This document shows positions 1 to 11,574 of a stretch of DNA of 64,000 nucleotides, one piece after another. Below the pieces are notes generated by a model, which saw only the letters and a program-made list of their open reading frames with translations, was not told where the DNA came from and did no database searches. The DNA is taken from NCBI GenBank assembly GCA_034620365.1, contig JAQGEQ010000255.1, forward strand, positions 372,001 through 436,000. Direction: 5' to 3'. Position 1 is the stretch's first letter. The number at the start of each line of letters is the position of its first letter. The DNA comes from Pegea sp. RAD2-039 (lineage: Eukaryota > Chordata > Thaliacea > Salpida > Salpidae). The position numbers and the translations under genes are program-made.

Positions 1-1
1 C

Positions 2-205
2 ATAACTTTTCATTTAAAGCCGGAGTTGCAGCCTCATAGACAGTTTGTCACTGTACTCAGTGCCGTTCTGACAGCTTCTGTCACGCCAGCAGGGCGTGGC
101 TACATCAGTCCGCCTATTCTGCTGCATAACCTAGTTGGCGTAGAGAGTGGAATCCTGCTGCATAGGCAACATCTGGATCTCTATAGTTTCTACCCTGGTA
201 TATAG
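2..205 (+). other. GC-rich open frame running in from the left edge
   Basis: The first 240 bases are much richer in G+C than the rest. On the plus strand, the frame starting at base 2 stays open for 67 codons up to a TAG at 203-205, with no start codon needed because it runs off the window edge. The translation has ordinary composition (segments such as TPAGRGYISPP and GVESGILLHRQ). I recognise no family. It could be the last exon of a gene lying to the left or part of a mobile element. The minus strand also has a short open stretch here, so strand is uncertain. Confidence 0.25.
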
Positions 206-769
206 CATGGATTGAAGCACGCCATATTTATTTGTCCCTTACATAGGATTCAAAGTAAGGTTTAGTTTACAAACTAAAACTGATAGTGGGAATGGTTTAA
301 CTAATCAATCTAAAAAATACCATAAAAATAGTATTTCAGTTTTATTGCGCGTCTGTGCGATTAAACAGTTAAGTTTCTGCGTATTGTTTTTACTTCATTC
401 TTATAACATTTGAAGAGTTTATCTGATTAGCTCAAAGCACCATGAATTATGTCTTGAATGACAACTTGTAATGTTCAAAACTAATTATTTAAGGCGTTAG
501 TTCTTAGCTGCTGTAGTTGAAACGTTCTACAAGCAGTTGTAGAGCTTGATGTCATTATTGTGTAATGGAACAAGAAAAAAGGAGCATCCAACATAAGTAG
601 ATAAGATAATTTCCATTTAAAACTAAATTTAAAAACTATTTTGTAGCTAAATCTGATTAAAAATTGATTGAAATTCTATAAAAGCTTGATATTTTTGTAT
701 AAATCAAAATTTCTTTTGTATTTCGATAAATTTCATAAAATTCAATTAATAAAACATATTTAGAAACTG
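206..769. other. A+T-rich spacer, nothing recognised
   Basis: This is the stretch between the edge open frame and the end of ZC3HC1. I see no conserved frame, repeat or RNA. It holds the 3' flank of ZC3HC1, without a canonical AATAAA close to the stop. Confidence 0.4.
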
Positions 770-2428
770 TTAAGTCGAAGTCCAAGAATCAAACAATCTC
801 ATAGCTTCTTGGACTGCAAGAAAAGGATCTTTTTTGGTTTTAGACTTTTCTACAGGACGTTTAACTTTTTCCAAATTGTAACGTTCAAAAAGAAGTTTCT
901 TGACGACCAGCCAGCCTGGACTTTTGTTACTGTCCCTGGCATCAGTTAAAGGATCTTCCTGTAAAAGATAAATTTTGAAATGTAGATGAATTTAAAAATA
1001 TAATTTAAACAAAAAAGGAATTATTAAGGAGTTTATTTAGAACAATTATCAGATTAAAGCTTTGTTTTAAAGTACTTTGTAGGATAATGAGAGATTAGTT
1101 TAAAGATTGGAATGAACTTACACAAAGTTTAGAAAACAACTTTGAATTTAACAAAACTCGCCAAGGAGACCAAAGGTAATGTTGCCTTAAAGGGTTGAAA
1201 AGCTCTTTGGAAGACTCCTGTGGAAAAGATGTTAGTGAGATTTAAATAAAAAGATGAAGATAAACCTCAGAGGTATCTTGACTTCTTGTCTTTCTACGCT
1301 TCTTTTCAGGCTCATTGTTTGCAGACAAATGTCGAATACCATCAACTTTTTCTTCCTTTATTGAATGGAAATTCCATAAGCCAATCATACGCGTGCTCTC
1401 TTCACAAACAAGACTTTTCATTGGGCGATTTTTACTGTGGAATAAAATCTTTAAAAAATTCTAAACCTATTAGAACATTTTACTTTTTATTCCAACCGCA
1501 CAGAGATAAAACTACAGAAGAAATCTGAACTTCATCTGAATAATCTACATCTACATCATCTTCAATCACTTCTTTATCATTTTTCAAATTTTTGTAAATT
1601 ATCAAAGCCTTCTCTCGGTTTAAATCCTGGAAATAATTTTGATTAAAAAAAAGTGGAATTTGTAGAACAATTTGTATACCAATTCAACGAGTTGATCGTC
1701 TGTTATAAAAGGTAAACTAAGCTGAAGTTGTTGAAGAGATGTAACTCTGGAAGCAAATTTCTTCATTAGATTTGTTTTATCTTCATCAGAAAGATATGCT
1801 TCATCAAAAGGAGAGATCTTTGAGTGTAAACTGAGCCAAGGACAAATCTTTAAGTGATTCTTTTTCAAGCTTTCAAAGTTTCTTTTCACTTCCTGTGAAT
1901 CTGAAATATTTGGAAACTTTTCAACAAACTCAACAGAGAAGGTCTTAGAAGATTAAATAAAATTAAGAACCAAATATTTAGTGAGGAAACTGACAGTGTT
2001 AAATATCACAATAAAACTCACAGTTATCTGCATTGCACCAAGGAATTCGAACAGCGAGAATAACTGAACACGTCGAACATTGAATCAAGTCTTCTTCATA
2101 ACAAGTCCAGCCTAATCGAGCAACCACAGGTGGACTTAAACATAAAGGTTTACAATTCCATAGTGAAGGCTAAAAGATGTAGTTAAGAATCGTAATCAAT
2201 TGATGAATAATTAAAAAGTTATCAGACTAAAAAGGATACAGTAAAGCTTTTCAAGCGAGTCAAGTAGTCTTCTTTATTCTGTAATTGATGAATTGAAGTT
2301 GATGAGTCTTGCTTCTTGCTTTTGTCAGTAGATTTATCTGTAGTGGTCACTAAATTAACAACTGTCTTTTTCACTTTGTTGACTATTGACTGTATTGGTC
2401 TAGTCTGTTTTTCGGCCATTATGTCCAT
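770..2428 (-). CDS. ZC3HC1: ZC3HC1 (NIPA), C3HC zinc-finger nuclear-basket protein
   Basis: Seven exons join in frame to about 385 residues (human about 500): roughly 2428-2240, 2175-2025, 1900-1680, 1625-1455, 1440-1270, 1210-1120 and 958-770. An N-terminal Lys/Ser-rich part precedes DYLTRLKSF, then the first C3HC module: LGWTCYEEDLIQCSTC and HLKICPW supply Cys-x2-Cys and His-x3-Cys. A second module follows (VLSLCGW ... MIGLWNF), then FNPLRQHYLWSPW and a C-terminal helix ending FDSWTST, all in the order of vertebrate ZC3HC1. Known role: binds TPR at the nuclear basket; also called NIPA, linked to an SCF ligase. The second module has CEEST where the family has Cys-x2-Cys, so its zinc site looks weakened. 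The ATG lies directly after the LAMTOR3 stop; the second Met, four codons in, has the better context. Family call is firm; single exon ends may be off by a few bases. Confidence 0.88.
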
Positions 2429-2953
2429 TTATTTATCTTGTTCAATTACAATACTTGCTAAGGGTTCAAGAACTGGAGATAACTTTGATTCTAAACTGAT
2501 AATTGAACCGATGTTACTACTTTCAGTTGCTACAAAACTAATAGTTAGTGGGTGTCTGAAAAATGAATTGTGTAAAAATTTTGAAGAAAATAGAAAAAGT
2601 TTGAGACCTGTTGAAATGTATAACAGTATGAGAAGAGTAGCTACAAATGAGATACTGACAACTTCCAAATTCCAACTTCTGACACAAATCTGAGGCGATA
2701 TTAAAACTACTCAAATGTGAGGATCTTAAAGCAAATTCAGGGGCCTCTTTAGTAGTTACCTACAATCAAAAAAGGTTATTTGAATAAATTATTAATTAGA
2801 AGTAGAAAAAGGTTAACAACTTAGATTTTTTTTAAAAAGCTGGAGACAAACCTTGATAACAGGAACTCCTTCTCGATCTGATATGATAATTGCTGACAAT
2901 CCTTTAATATCTTCAATTTTTTGATATAAAAACTTCTTTATTTGATCATCCAT
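2429..2953 (-). CDS. LAMTOR3: LAMTOR3 (MP1), Ragulator subunit
   Basis: Three exons, about 2953-2852, 2759-2607 and 2554-2429, join in frame to 126 residues (human 124). The protein starts MDDQIKKFLYQKIEDIKGL and continues IIISDREGVPVIK, then EAPEFALRSSHLSSF and HFNRHPLTISFVATESSNIG, and ends ESKLSPVLEPL. This matches the roadblock fold of LAMTOR3 along its whole length. Known role: scaffold of the Ragulator complex on lysosomes, recruiting Rag GTPases and mTORC1, and a MEK1-ERK scaffold. The last intron is only about 52 bases. It sits between OSTM1 (about 90 bases upstream) and ZC3HC1 (zero bases downstream), which suggests one shared transcript. A frame restricted to the last exon would start at an out-of-frame ATG and is not the real start. 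Confidence 0.93.
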
Positions 2954-3042
2954 ATCATGAAGAACAAATTAAAACTAATCTATCATTTCTGAAAATGGAG
3001 AAAATAGATGAATAAGAAAAATTGATTTGAAAAAAAAAGAAG
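2954..3042 (-). promoter_or_regulatory. Intercistronic spacer with trans-splice-like acceptor
   Basis: Between the OSTM1 stop and the LAMTOR3 ATG there are only 89 bases. Read on the minus strand they contain a T-rich run followed by CTCCATTTTCAG, whose AG falls at 2990-2989, 35 bases before the ATG. This is the layout expected of a spliced-leader acceptor inside an operon. A normal cis-spliced 5' UTR intron of LAMTOR3 cannot be ruled out. Confidence 0.5.
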
Positions 3043-3837
3043 TTAGTTCTCAGAATTTTTTTGAAAATAATAAGAACAAAAGTACAATAAAAATGTTACA
3101 AAACCAATGATGGCTGTTATGATAAAAATACCATCTCCTTTTCGTTTAGCTTCATAGCAATGAAATGTTTCTCCCCATTCCACTCTTGTATAGTTCATTT
3201 TATCAATTATATCAGCACATAAAATATCTTTCTGCTCTGAATCTACATAATAGTCATTTGAAGCCTCATACAGACTTTTACAATATTCACATATCTTCAA
3301 ATCAGATGAAGTTTGATTAAAAACTGAAAAGCATTCAAGAGAAGTCTCTAACAGTTGTGCTAATTTCAAAGTTTCCATTTTCATATGATAACTACCATTT
3401 CTTATATCAAAACATTTATCACAAGTCGATGTTGCCCATGTATCAGATATGAAGTCCCAAACTTTTAAAATTATTTGGAATTTATCAGCTCGTAATAACT
3501 CATTTTCACAGCTTATATTGTATTCATTGTCCATTTTATTCAATTCAATGAATGAATTTTTCACATCCACATAAAAATCCACACATTCTGAGCAATAAGC
3601 TAATGGTCTAGCATTACTTAAAGTACAACCAACAAACAAAGAAGATTTAGTTGAAAATATAGATAACTTATTCAAACATTGTGGAGTAACACCTCCATCA
3701 AATACTCTTGCGATGACATTCAAATGTTTCAAAAACATAGGTGGAGTAATATCAATTAATTGATTAGTTTGGTTTATTCCATAACATATTGGAAGGGATA
3801 TAAGTAAAATAATTAATAAGCAATTACTTAGTTTCAT
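3043..3837 (-). CDS. OSTM1: OSTM1, lysosomal ClC-7 beta subunit
   Basis: A single exon encodes 264 residues (human about 334). A signal peptide (KLSNCLLIILLISLPICYG) is followed by a Cys-rich luminal domain and a C-terminal membrane helix (residues about 239-257) with a very short tail. Family landmarks are in order: LSNARPLAYCSECVDFY, the ADKFQIILKVWDF helix, ATSTCDKC, FNQTSSDLKICEYCKSLYE, and DKMNYTRVEWGETFHC just before the membrane. Several N-x-S/T sites fit a glycosylated luminal domain. Known role: obligate partner of the Cl-/H+ exchanger ClC-7 in late endosomes and lysosomes. The cytosolic tail is much shorter than in vertebrates. An AG acceptor (3859-3858) lies 20 bases before the ATG. 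First gene of the OSTM1-LAMTOR3-ZC3HC1 cluster; the first two both act at lysosomes. Confidence 0.9.
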   Translation of the reverse strand: MKLSNCLLIILLISLPICYGINQTNQLIDITPPMFLKHLNVIARVFDGGVTPQCLNKLSIFSTKSSLFVGCTLSNARPLAYCSECVDFYVDVKNSFIELNKMDNEYNISCENELLRADKFQIILKVWDFISDTWATSTCDKCFDIRNGSYHMKMETLKLAQLLETSLECFSVFNQTSSDLKICEYCKSLYEASNDYYVDSEQKDILCADIIDKMNYTRVEWGETFHCYEAKRKGDGIFIITAIIGFVTFLLYFCSYYFQKNSEN

Positions 3838-6662
3838 ATTACATCAACAAAATATATCTGTGGAGAAAATATTTTAAGATTATGACTTTTAATTATTAAT
3901 ATTTTATACTAACAAAATTATAAAATCCAAAAAAAGAAGACTAGCATAGAAATGTTTATATAATTTCTAGCTGATATAAAGTGATTAGTTACAGATGACA
4001 AATTATAAAGCTTTTATAGCAAACAAGAGACAATATGAATATAGAAAGATATTGATAAGGTCTTAAGCACAACAGTTCAACATAAGTAGCACTATAGTAA
4101 ATAAGTAGCACTGGGTTAGTAAATATAAGTTATGTAACAAAAAACATAAAATAAATGAAGAGACTGGCAACATTATATATCACTTGTTAACAAAATTACT
4201 AAATCATATTCTGTAAACATAATCTTATAAAAGATTTTGATTTAGTGAGTAGAGAAGAAAACAGTTAAGTAAAAACTTTATATATTTGTCTATCTATCAA
4301 ATACAAAAATAAAACTGAAGTGAAAAAACAATAAATCAATAATTGCAAGTTTATTCAAATAATATCATAAATAAAATTCATTTAAAAGCACAAGAATAGA
4401 TAAAAATAAAAGTATTTATATACTTATATGTTTAATATAAGTTTTAATAATATTTAAAACATTTATGATTTGATTAAAAAGAAATATTTTTAAAAAACAA
4501 GTATGAAGAACAAGACTTAAACCAGAAATTTAAAAGAATAAATAATATTTCATTCAACTATAAAACTTAATAAAATTATCTAATAATATTATGTTATATT
4601 CAGAATGTTTTTTATAAAATATTACCATGCAAAAATATTTAAAAAAATAAAATCTCAAAGCTTAAAATTTATTAATATTATAGTGATGTTATTAAAGTTA
4701 ACCAAATATAAAAACACAACTTAAAATCAAATCAAATAAACATCTATTTACTCTAAGAAAATAAATATTCTAAAGAAAAACAAAACAATAAAGTACAAAA
4801 AGTGAAAAGTTATTTAGACTATAACACAGAAACTTAATTATCTAAAATATAAAAAAGTGTATTATGCTAAATTAAATAATCTAAAATTTATCTGTTAAAG
4901 ATTTAATATGACAAAAAAAATAAAATATTCAAAAATTAAAGAAAATAGGAAGTGAAATTTCATAATCAGCGAAATTTATTAGGTAGCATAAACACACAAA
5001 AAAAAATCCAAAGAAAATTTATATAAATACCAAAAGAAACAAAAATGGACAAAAGTGAATGTTTGACAAATTTTTATTCACGAGTAAACCAAGAGTTTTT
5101 AAAGAAAAAAAAAATTTTGTTTTAAGATTTAATGAATATAAAATACAGATTAAATATTATAAATAAATAATCTATAGATTATAAAGCTGTAAGAATCTAA
5201 AAATCGTTTAGTCTGAAAAGATCATTATAATTATAGCATCTATTTACATCAACAAAAAAGGGAAAGCATAAGTAAATATGTTTCCACATATTCTGCCGGA
5301 GATAAAATGAAATAAAGTGTTTCCAATTATCAGACTTTCTTTTCTAGCTTGGACAGAGCTTAGGACATATAATTTGGAGTCAAAATTCAAGGCATCTAGT
5401 TTTGATTAAAGTTTATCTAGATGGAAATTTTACTGATTTATGTTTAAAATTATTTTTGTAATAAAACCAAAGCTAAACAGAAACTTTACAATTATCATTT
5501 TTTATAGTTTACTTGTCATAATGCATCGTTAGAAGATTTTGTTTTATATGACTCAACAGCCTCACAGTTCTTCAATCTAAATCTATAAGATTTGATCAGC
5601 AGATATTTCGCTATTAAACTTTGCTGCTTATATTTCATTTACGGTCAACATTCAAACTTCCTTTTAAGATAATTTTATTTAAACTTTTATCAATCGTTTC
5701 TATAATTTGAAGAAATTTCTTTTTTATAAAATCTTTTTATCTGGAGTTCTTATTAGATTTACTTTTATAACAATTAATCTTTAATCGCGCTTCAAAACAA
5801 ATAATCAGAATACTGATGTAATAAATTATATATATTTCTACTAGCACTTTATAATTTTCGATCAACCAGATATTGTAAGAAAAGATAATCTTTATTTGTA
5901 ATTCATAATACATAGTTTTTAAAGAATTCTTCCACTTTTTAATCATTCAAAGTCCCTCTGCTACTTTCAAATGCAAATATGATTAGTTTTTTAAGGGAGA
6001 TTTATTTCATCAAAAACAAGATAATATTTGTCAGAAGTAGGAACACAGAAAGTAGTCAAGTGAACAATTCTAAGAAAACTTGAATGGTCATATTTTTAAG
6101 AGTATGTGATGAAGTATCTTTTAAAGACTTATATCGATGTGAAACCTTATAGTAGTGCAGTTTAAGGCAATCATAAAATAAACAAAATTTGTTTGATAGT
6201 TTGAATTAAACTATGCTAGTCTGCAGCAAATGATATTTTAAACACAAATCTATGGTTGGTATGAGATTAAATTGAGGCTGAATCGGTAGATAAATAAATT
6301 TGTAGCTCGCAGCCACGAGTTGAATAAATAGATGAACTATCTTCCTCTTATTTAGATCCAATATTTGGTGACACAAGACAGTGACCAAGGACAGGGACAT
6401 TGAGGTCGATAGATTGTAGATTTTCTATTTGAGTTCACTGCTTCTTTTTGCTTTCGAATTAACCACAAGAAAGTGGAAATATTAATTTCTACTTGACGAG
6501 GTTATTTTTCGCGCTTGTGACGTATATATATCGCAGCGTCTTTGACATCGAGATGGGATTTTTATATATTAATAACAAGACTAACTAGTTTTTAATGAAA
6601 ATTATGAGGCTAAAGTTTTATTGAAATAAGACAAGAAAACCCATCTACAAGTTACGATTGAT
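3838..6662. other. A+T-rich intergenic region
   Basis: No supported gene. Short frames at 5737-5946 and 6206-6400 (minus) have low complexity or no family resemblance. A locally GC-richer patch at about 6490-6560 contains TGACGTATATATA and may be regulatory, but nothing firm supports that. The region upstream of 3837 should hold the promoter of the OSTM1 cluster. Confidence 0.4.
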
Positions 6663-9297
6663 TCAACAATTTTTTGGCGAACTTGTAAATATAACATCTC
6701 CACTGTTACAATATAAGCAAACCATTCCAATGTAGTTTGGTTGGATGTAACTTTTCTGTAAATTTACAATTTATAAATGAAACTGTATTTAAACAAGATG
6801 TACCTTTCTACAATTTGAACAATAAATCCAACACCATTCATCTTCAATCCTATTTTCATCCCTTTCATAGTTTTTCTGTTAAGAAAAATATAAATTATAA
6901 AAATATTCGATAGATAAATAGTTATTTGAACATCTATAAACTGTTTTACCTGAAAATTTAATGCGTCAAAGAAAATATTAGTCGAATAAAATTTATCCAA
7001 AGACGTTTTGTAACAACTTTTATGAAATGATTTATCAGAATTCTTTCTAATAACAGCATCTTCGTTATTATCAATTTCATCTTTACATATCTCACAACTT
7101 AAAGTTCTGTTTAATGTATCAGCAAATGCTGTATTACTTAAATTACAATTTCTTTTTATTCGATAATCTGGATTAAAAGAAAAACCCTTAAGATATGTTC
7201 TTTTAATATTATACAAGTTATTCTTTAATTCTGTCTCTTGTCGTAAATTAGATTCTCTTCTTCTAAGATCTAATTCTCTTCTTCTTAGATTAAAATCTCT
7301 TCTTCTGAACTCAGAAGAGTTTTTATTTACAGGAGGTATGTTTAAGCTGCTACAATCTGAAGTTGAAGTTTGTTTTTTTCTGATGATTCGACTTCGTTTG
7401 CTTCTTATCTGATTTGATTTTTTTGAAGGCTTCTTCTGTAGTTTCAGAACTGACCGACATTCTAATTTTTCTTTAAATCTGTTTTAATAAAAACCTTGAC
7501 ATCTACTTTTGAATTAATGAAAGTTAGTCAAATAGAAACATTGGAGAAATCAAACAAAAAATTGTCAATTTTAAACACAAACCACAAAAAAATGAATATA
7601 AAAATATCAAAAAGTTTTATTCTTAAGGAATTTACTTCATTTTAGCCTCTAAAAACCTTTGATAGCAATCTTCTAAGCTATCAGCAAGGTCTACTAAGTG
7701 ATTTTCTTGATCTCCAGCATTATTTTCATCAAGATCTTTATTTAGGCCACAAGTACATCTATATTTAAAGAAATTTATCATGAAAGAATTAGATTAGTTG
7801 CTTATATAAATTATTTTAAATTTACTAAAAGAATAAAAATAAATAAAATATTAAAGTAATAAAATTCCATCAAAATATTAGAGAACAAAAAATATCATCC
7901 AAAAGTCATTAATATCTTAGAAGGAAAGGATATTATCATCGCCTTTTTGGTTAATAGAGGTTTCCCATATGTCTCCAAAGATATTAATCTCTTTATTAGT
8001 GTTGCCCCCAAAAAGACAGTGATGGTTTCCCAGGGCGTCCACATCACCTTCCCTTTGCTCTCTGGTAGTTGACCCACAAAAGGAACATTTAATCAAATGT
8101 ATATGGATGCAAATCGACTTTTCTAGCTTAGCGGTCTCGATGCTAAGCCATTCCAATATTTCAGCTTTTGGACAATTTTCTTTGTCTATTTTCTTTTTGT
8201 CACTAAACTTTTATGTTTTGTTAGACTCTACGAGTATTACACTAAAAATATAATTCTAAAAAGTGCAAAAACCCTAATCAGAGCTTTAAGGGGGCAACCC
8301 GATATATTTTGGGCTTTGAAAGTGGACATACGCGAGGTTTTTGCCCCAATTTAAAGCAGACAGAAAAGTACAGCGTCTCAAAGCGCTTGACTATCAAAGG
8401 CAAACTTCAACAATGCAATTAAAACAACAAAAAACTATTTTCAAATAACTTACCCTTTTAATTTTGATTTATTAAAATCATCTGGAATTTCAAAATTGTT
8501 GTCCTTAAAACGTTTGTATTCGTGTCTTGATGTATAAAAAAATGAAATTATTTACGTAAAAGTTGTTCTAATAATTAGTCTATAAATTAAGTTTTATTAA
8601 ACTGAAGTTCAAACTACAAAATTTTAAATTAAGACTTGTAGGAAGTCGAAGATAAATTACCGGGTCATTTGATAACCACACTTATCACAGTGTAACTCTA
8701 AACTTGTAACAGAATCATTGTCAGATTCTGTTGAGCTATGACATTTTCTTTGTTTAGGTTTTCTGAAATAAACAGTTCTTAGATTTAGTTTTAAATGTTT
8801 GATCTATTTTATTCAACTCATAAAAAAACTTTACAACTTTTGGGTTTAGGTCTAAAGCCAACTAAACAGTGACAGTAAAAAGACTCCATACAGATAACAC
8901 TAGATTAATTTCTTACTATTTCTAAGCCATAATTTAATCATAAAGATTAAGTTTTACTTGTTAATGGTCTAGAGTTTATAACAATTGTTTTATCAAGTAT
9001 TCTAAAACTATAGATTAAAATTCGAGAAATAAGAAATTATAAAACTTTTACATTTATTTAGTGTAAAAAAAGTTAAAAATAAACAAAAAATATTTGAAAA
9101 TATTTAACTAACTTTTCATTACATTTTGATTTCGACAAATGAACACAAATTTTCGGTGAAAATGAAGAATTTAAAGGAACACTTTGTCGACAGTTAACAC
9201 ATTTAACAACGTGATAATTTAACTGGTTAAAAAATTGCGAAGCACTTGAAAATTTGTCACAAAAATCACAACTATCGTCGGAATCATCATCTTCCAT
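6663..9297 (-). CDS. Uncharacterised Cys-rich zinc-binding protein
   Basis: Seven exons join in phase to about 340 residues. Exons 1-4 (9297-9111, about 8760-8662, 8513-8450, 7758-7650) carry CDFC, CVNC, CVHLSKSKC, CDKC and CTC, in an acidic start MEDDDSDDSCDFC. Exon 5 (about 7480-6950) has a basic stretch, then a heptad-like repeat RRRDFNLRRRELDLRRRE, then CEIC and HKSCYK. Exons 6 and 7 add WCWIYCSNCRK and CLYCNSGD before a TGA. The many paired cysteines indicate several zinc sites; the Arg/Glu repeat suggests a short coiled coil. I recognise no family. Exon 4 may instead read through to a TAA at about 7635; then exons 5-7 would be a second gene or an alternative end. The phase match across both junction options favours one gene. 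Donor GTTTTT at exon 4 is weak. Confidence 0.55.
7917..8232 (-). other. GC-richer open frame in intron of the Cys-rich gene
   Basis: Inside the third intron of the Cys-rich gene a minus-strand frame is open for about 100 codons and lacks a clear start. It follows a possible acceptor (ATAAAAG) and contains CIHIHLIKCSFCG and GNHHCLFGGNT. Base composition is richer in G+C than around it up to about 8390. It may be a cassette exon of the host gene, since it also shows Cys-x2-Cys and His/Cys spacing, or a piece of an inserted element. No family recognised. Confidence 0.3.
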
Positions 9298-11574
9298 TTC
9301 AGACTTAACATTACAAATATATAAAAACTAAATTTTAGCCAGACATAATAAATTATTGATTTGGAAGAAACACTAAACAATTATATTAAAACTATACTTT
9401 TGATAAACCTTGATTGTAGAATGTTTCCAAATCATTTATTTAAATTAGTAAATAATTATTATCAAAAGCATTAGCAACACTCCAAAAATTATTAAAGTTC
9501 ACAAAATCTAATTAGAGCTCTCAAGTAAATTGATAAAATTTATTCTATTACTTTTTGAAGATTTAACTAAATATTTTAAAATAAGTCTGATTCAAAAAAA
9601 TCTGTATCTGCAAAAATTCATGAATATAAATTTATTATACTATAATTGAAAAAAAGGTTTAGTTAGTATACAAAATTCAGTAAATAACTAATAATCACGA
9701 TTTTTTAAAAACTAGTATGCTAAATATGGTTTTATAATCAGATTTAAAGTATTTAAAAGCAAAGGTTTGTGAAAATTATTATATAAATTTCCTTTAAATC
9801 ATTCTACTTTAATAAATAATTTCAACCTAAAAGTTGTTTGATAATAATGTAGCTATATAGTATAGCTATAAAATAACTATAAGACAATCTGATATTTTTT
9901 TAGACTTCAGTTATTTTTTCTCTAAGAAAGCTTTTAAATAAAATCTTAAATTAGCTTTGCTTTTATAAAACTTGAAAAATTACTGTTCAAATAGTTTTAT
10001 AATCAAGCTTTAGATTTACCAAACTCATCGGCTTTACAAAATAAATTTCAAGCACAAACTTTATAATTAAAAGCTCATATACTCAGAGCTCATATACTTC
10101 TATAAATTGATTCCTACTTAAATACGAGTAAACGTGTTTGTGAATATAACAACTAATTACAGTAAGATAACTTTTTTGATAATTACAGTAAGATAAGATA
10201 TACATTTTTTGATCAGCAGAAAAAATTTAAACTTATTTGAAGTTTTGCTGAAGCTACTGTATTTGTTTAATGACAGACTCACAAGTAACGAAACTATAAT
10301 ATAGACTCTAAAATAATTTAAAACTAATATTAGTAGAAGTTCGAGAGTATCGTGTAGCTTTTACTTTCATTTACTATTCAATAATATTTATGATAATAAT
10401 GTATGTATTATTATATATATTTGTGATAATAATATATGTATATAAACTATTTTGACATTTTGACAATTCTTCAAAGTTTTTTATTTAAAAGAACCCTTAA
10501 TTGTTGAAGCTATAAAACAAAATATGTTATTAAAAGTGAAAGCAAATGTTTTCAACAAACTCTGATGTCTTTTACGTTGCCCACTTGTGAAATAAAATAA
10601 ACTAAACTAACTTTGAAGGATTTCTTAGCTTTATTTTTATAAAACATTTTTCTTTCCAATTAACAACTTAATATTACAGTTATTAAAATATTTAGTACTT
10701 AAGTTCATAAAATTCACAAGCAAAATATTTTTGCAGCAAACATATAATTTCAATAATAGTTCAGATATTCTGCTTAAATGATCTGCTAATTAGGAGTAAT
10801 ATAAAAGTGATAAACTTGTGATGCTGTAAATAAGATTCCGATTTTTCTTCTAAACTTAAAGACGAGTTTTTATTGATGCTTAAAACAAATGAAACCACAA
10901 AGAAAAATTAATATTGAAATCAAGATTTATGTAAATTATTTTATCAAATCTTTACCATTATACATTTAAAGATGAAGTGTAGTTTTTCTGTTAAATGAGT
11001 AAAATTGTGTAGAATGAGTAAAACACCGAATTTGTAACTCGATTAATAAAAAAAGTTTTACTAAAATTCGTCTTTAAAACTATTAACATTCAATTTTACT
11101 TTTTATTATATTAATCAAATTTTACACAAAAAGCTTAAATCGTAAAGTTAATCAAGTTTAACCTCAACACGTAAAACTCTTCCACAAATCAATATCTTAA
11201 ACCAACAAAACCAGTACATGGACCCTGGGGTGCTCAAAGCTATCGTGTTTTTGTAAGCTGCGTAAATGCCACTCAATTACGAGTAAGAATGTTTGTAAAT
11301 AGTACAGCTAGATATAATAAGCATCTTTCAACTATTTATTGCTACGCTATTTGCTTCTTCATCAAATTCCTTCCATCAGTAGAAGAAATTGGTTCTACTG
11401 ATTTATGATACATAAAATCTTTGCTGATAAAAGTTTCATTATTTAAAAGAACAGACGGTTTCAAAGGATTCTGTTGTTTAATGAAGATGTAGAATCAGCA
11501 AGATTTCCAACATTGATAAAAGGCTCTTCTAGCAAACCAAAGCATCAAGGCTCATCGTGGGAATCTATTGGTGA
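9298..11574. other. A+T-rich intergenic region
   Basis: No supported gene or RNA. Simple AT-rich runs occur at about 10380-10440. A slightly GC-richer patch at about 11215-11275 has no recognisable content. Confidence 0.4.

Noticed and set aside
2316..2693. 125-residue plus-strand reading frame
   Set aside because: It is antisense to LAMTOR3 and ZC3HC1 exons, which explain the sequence fully.
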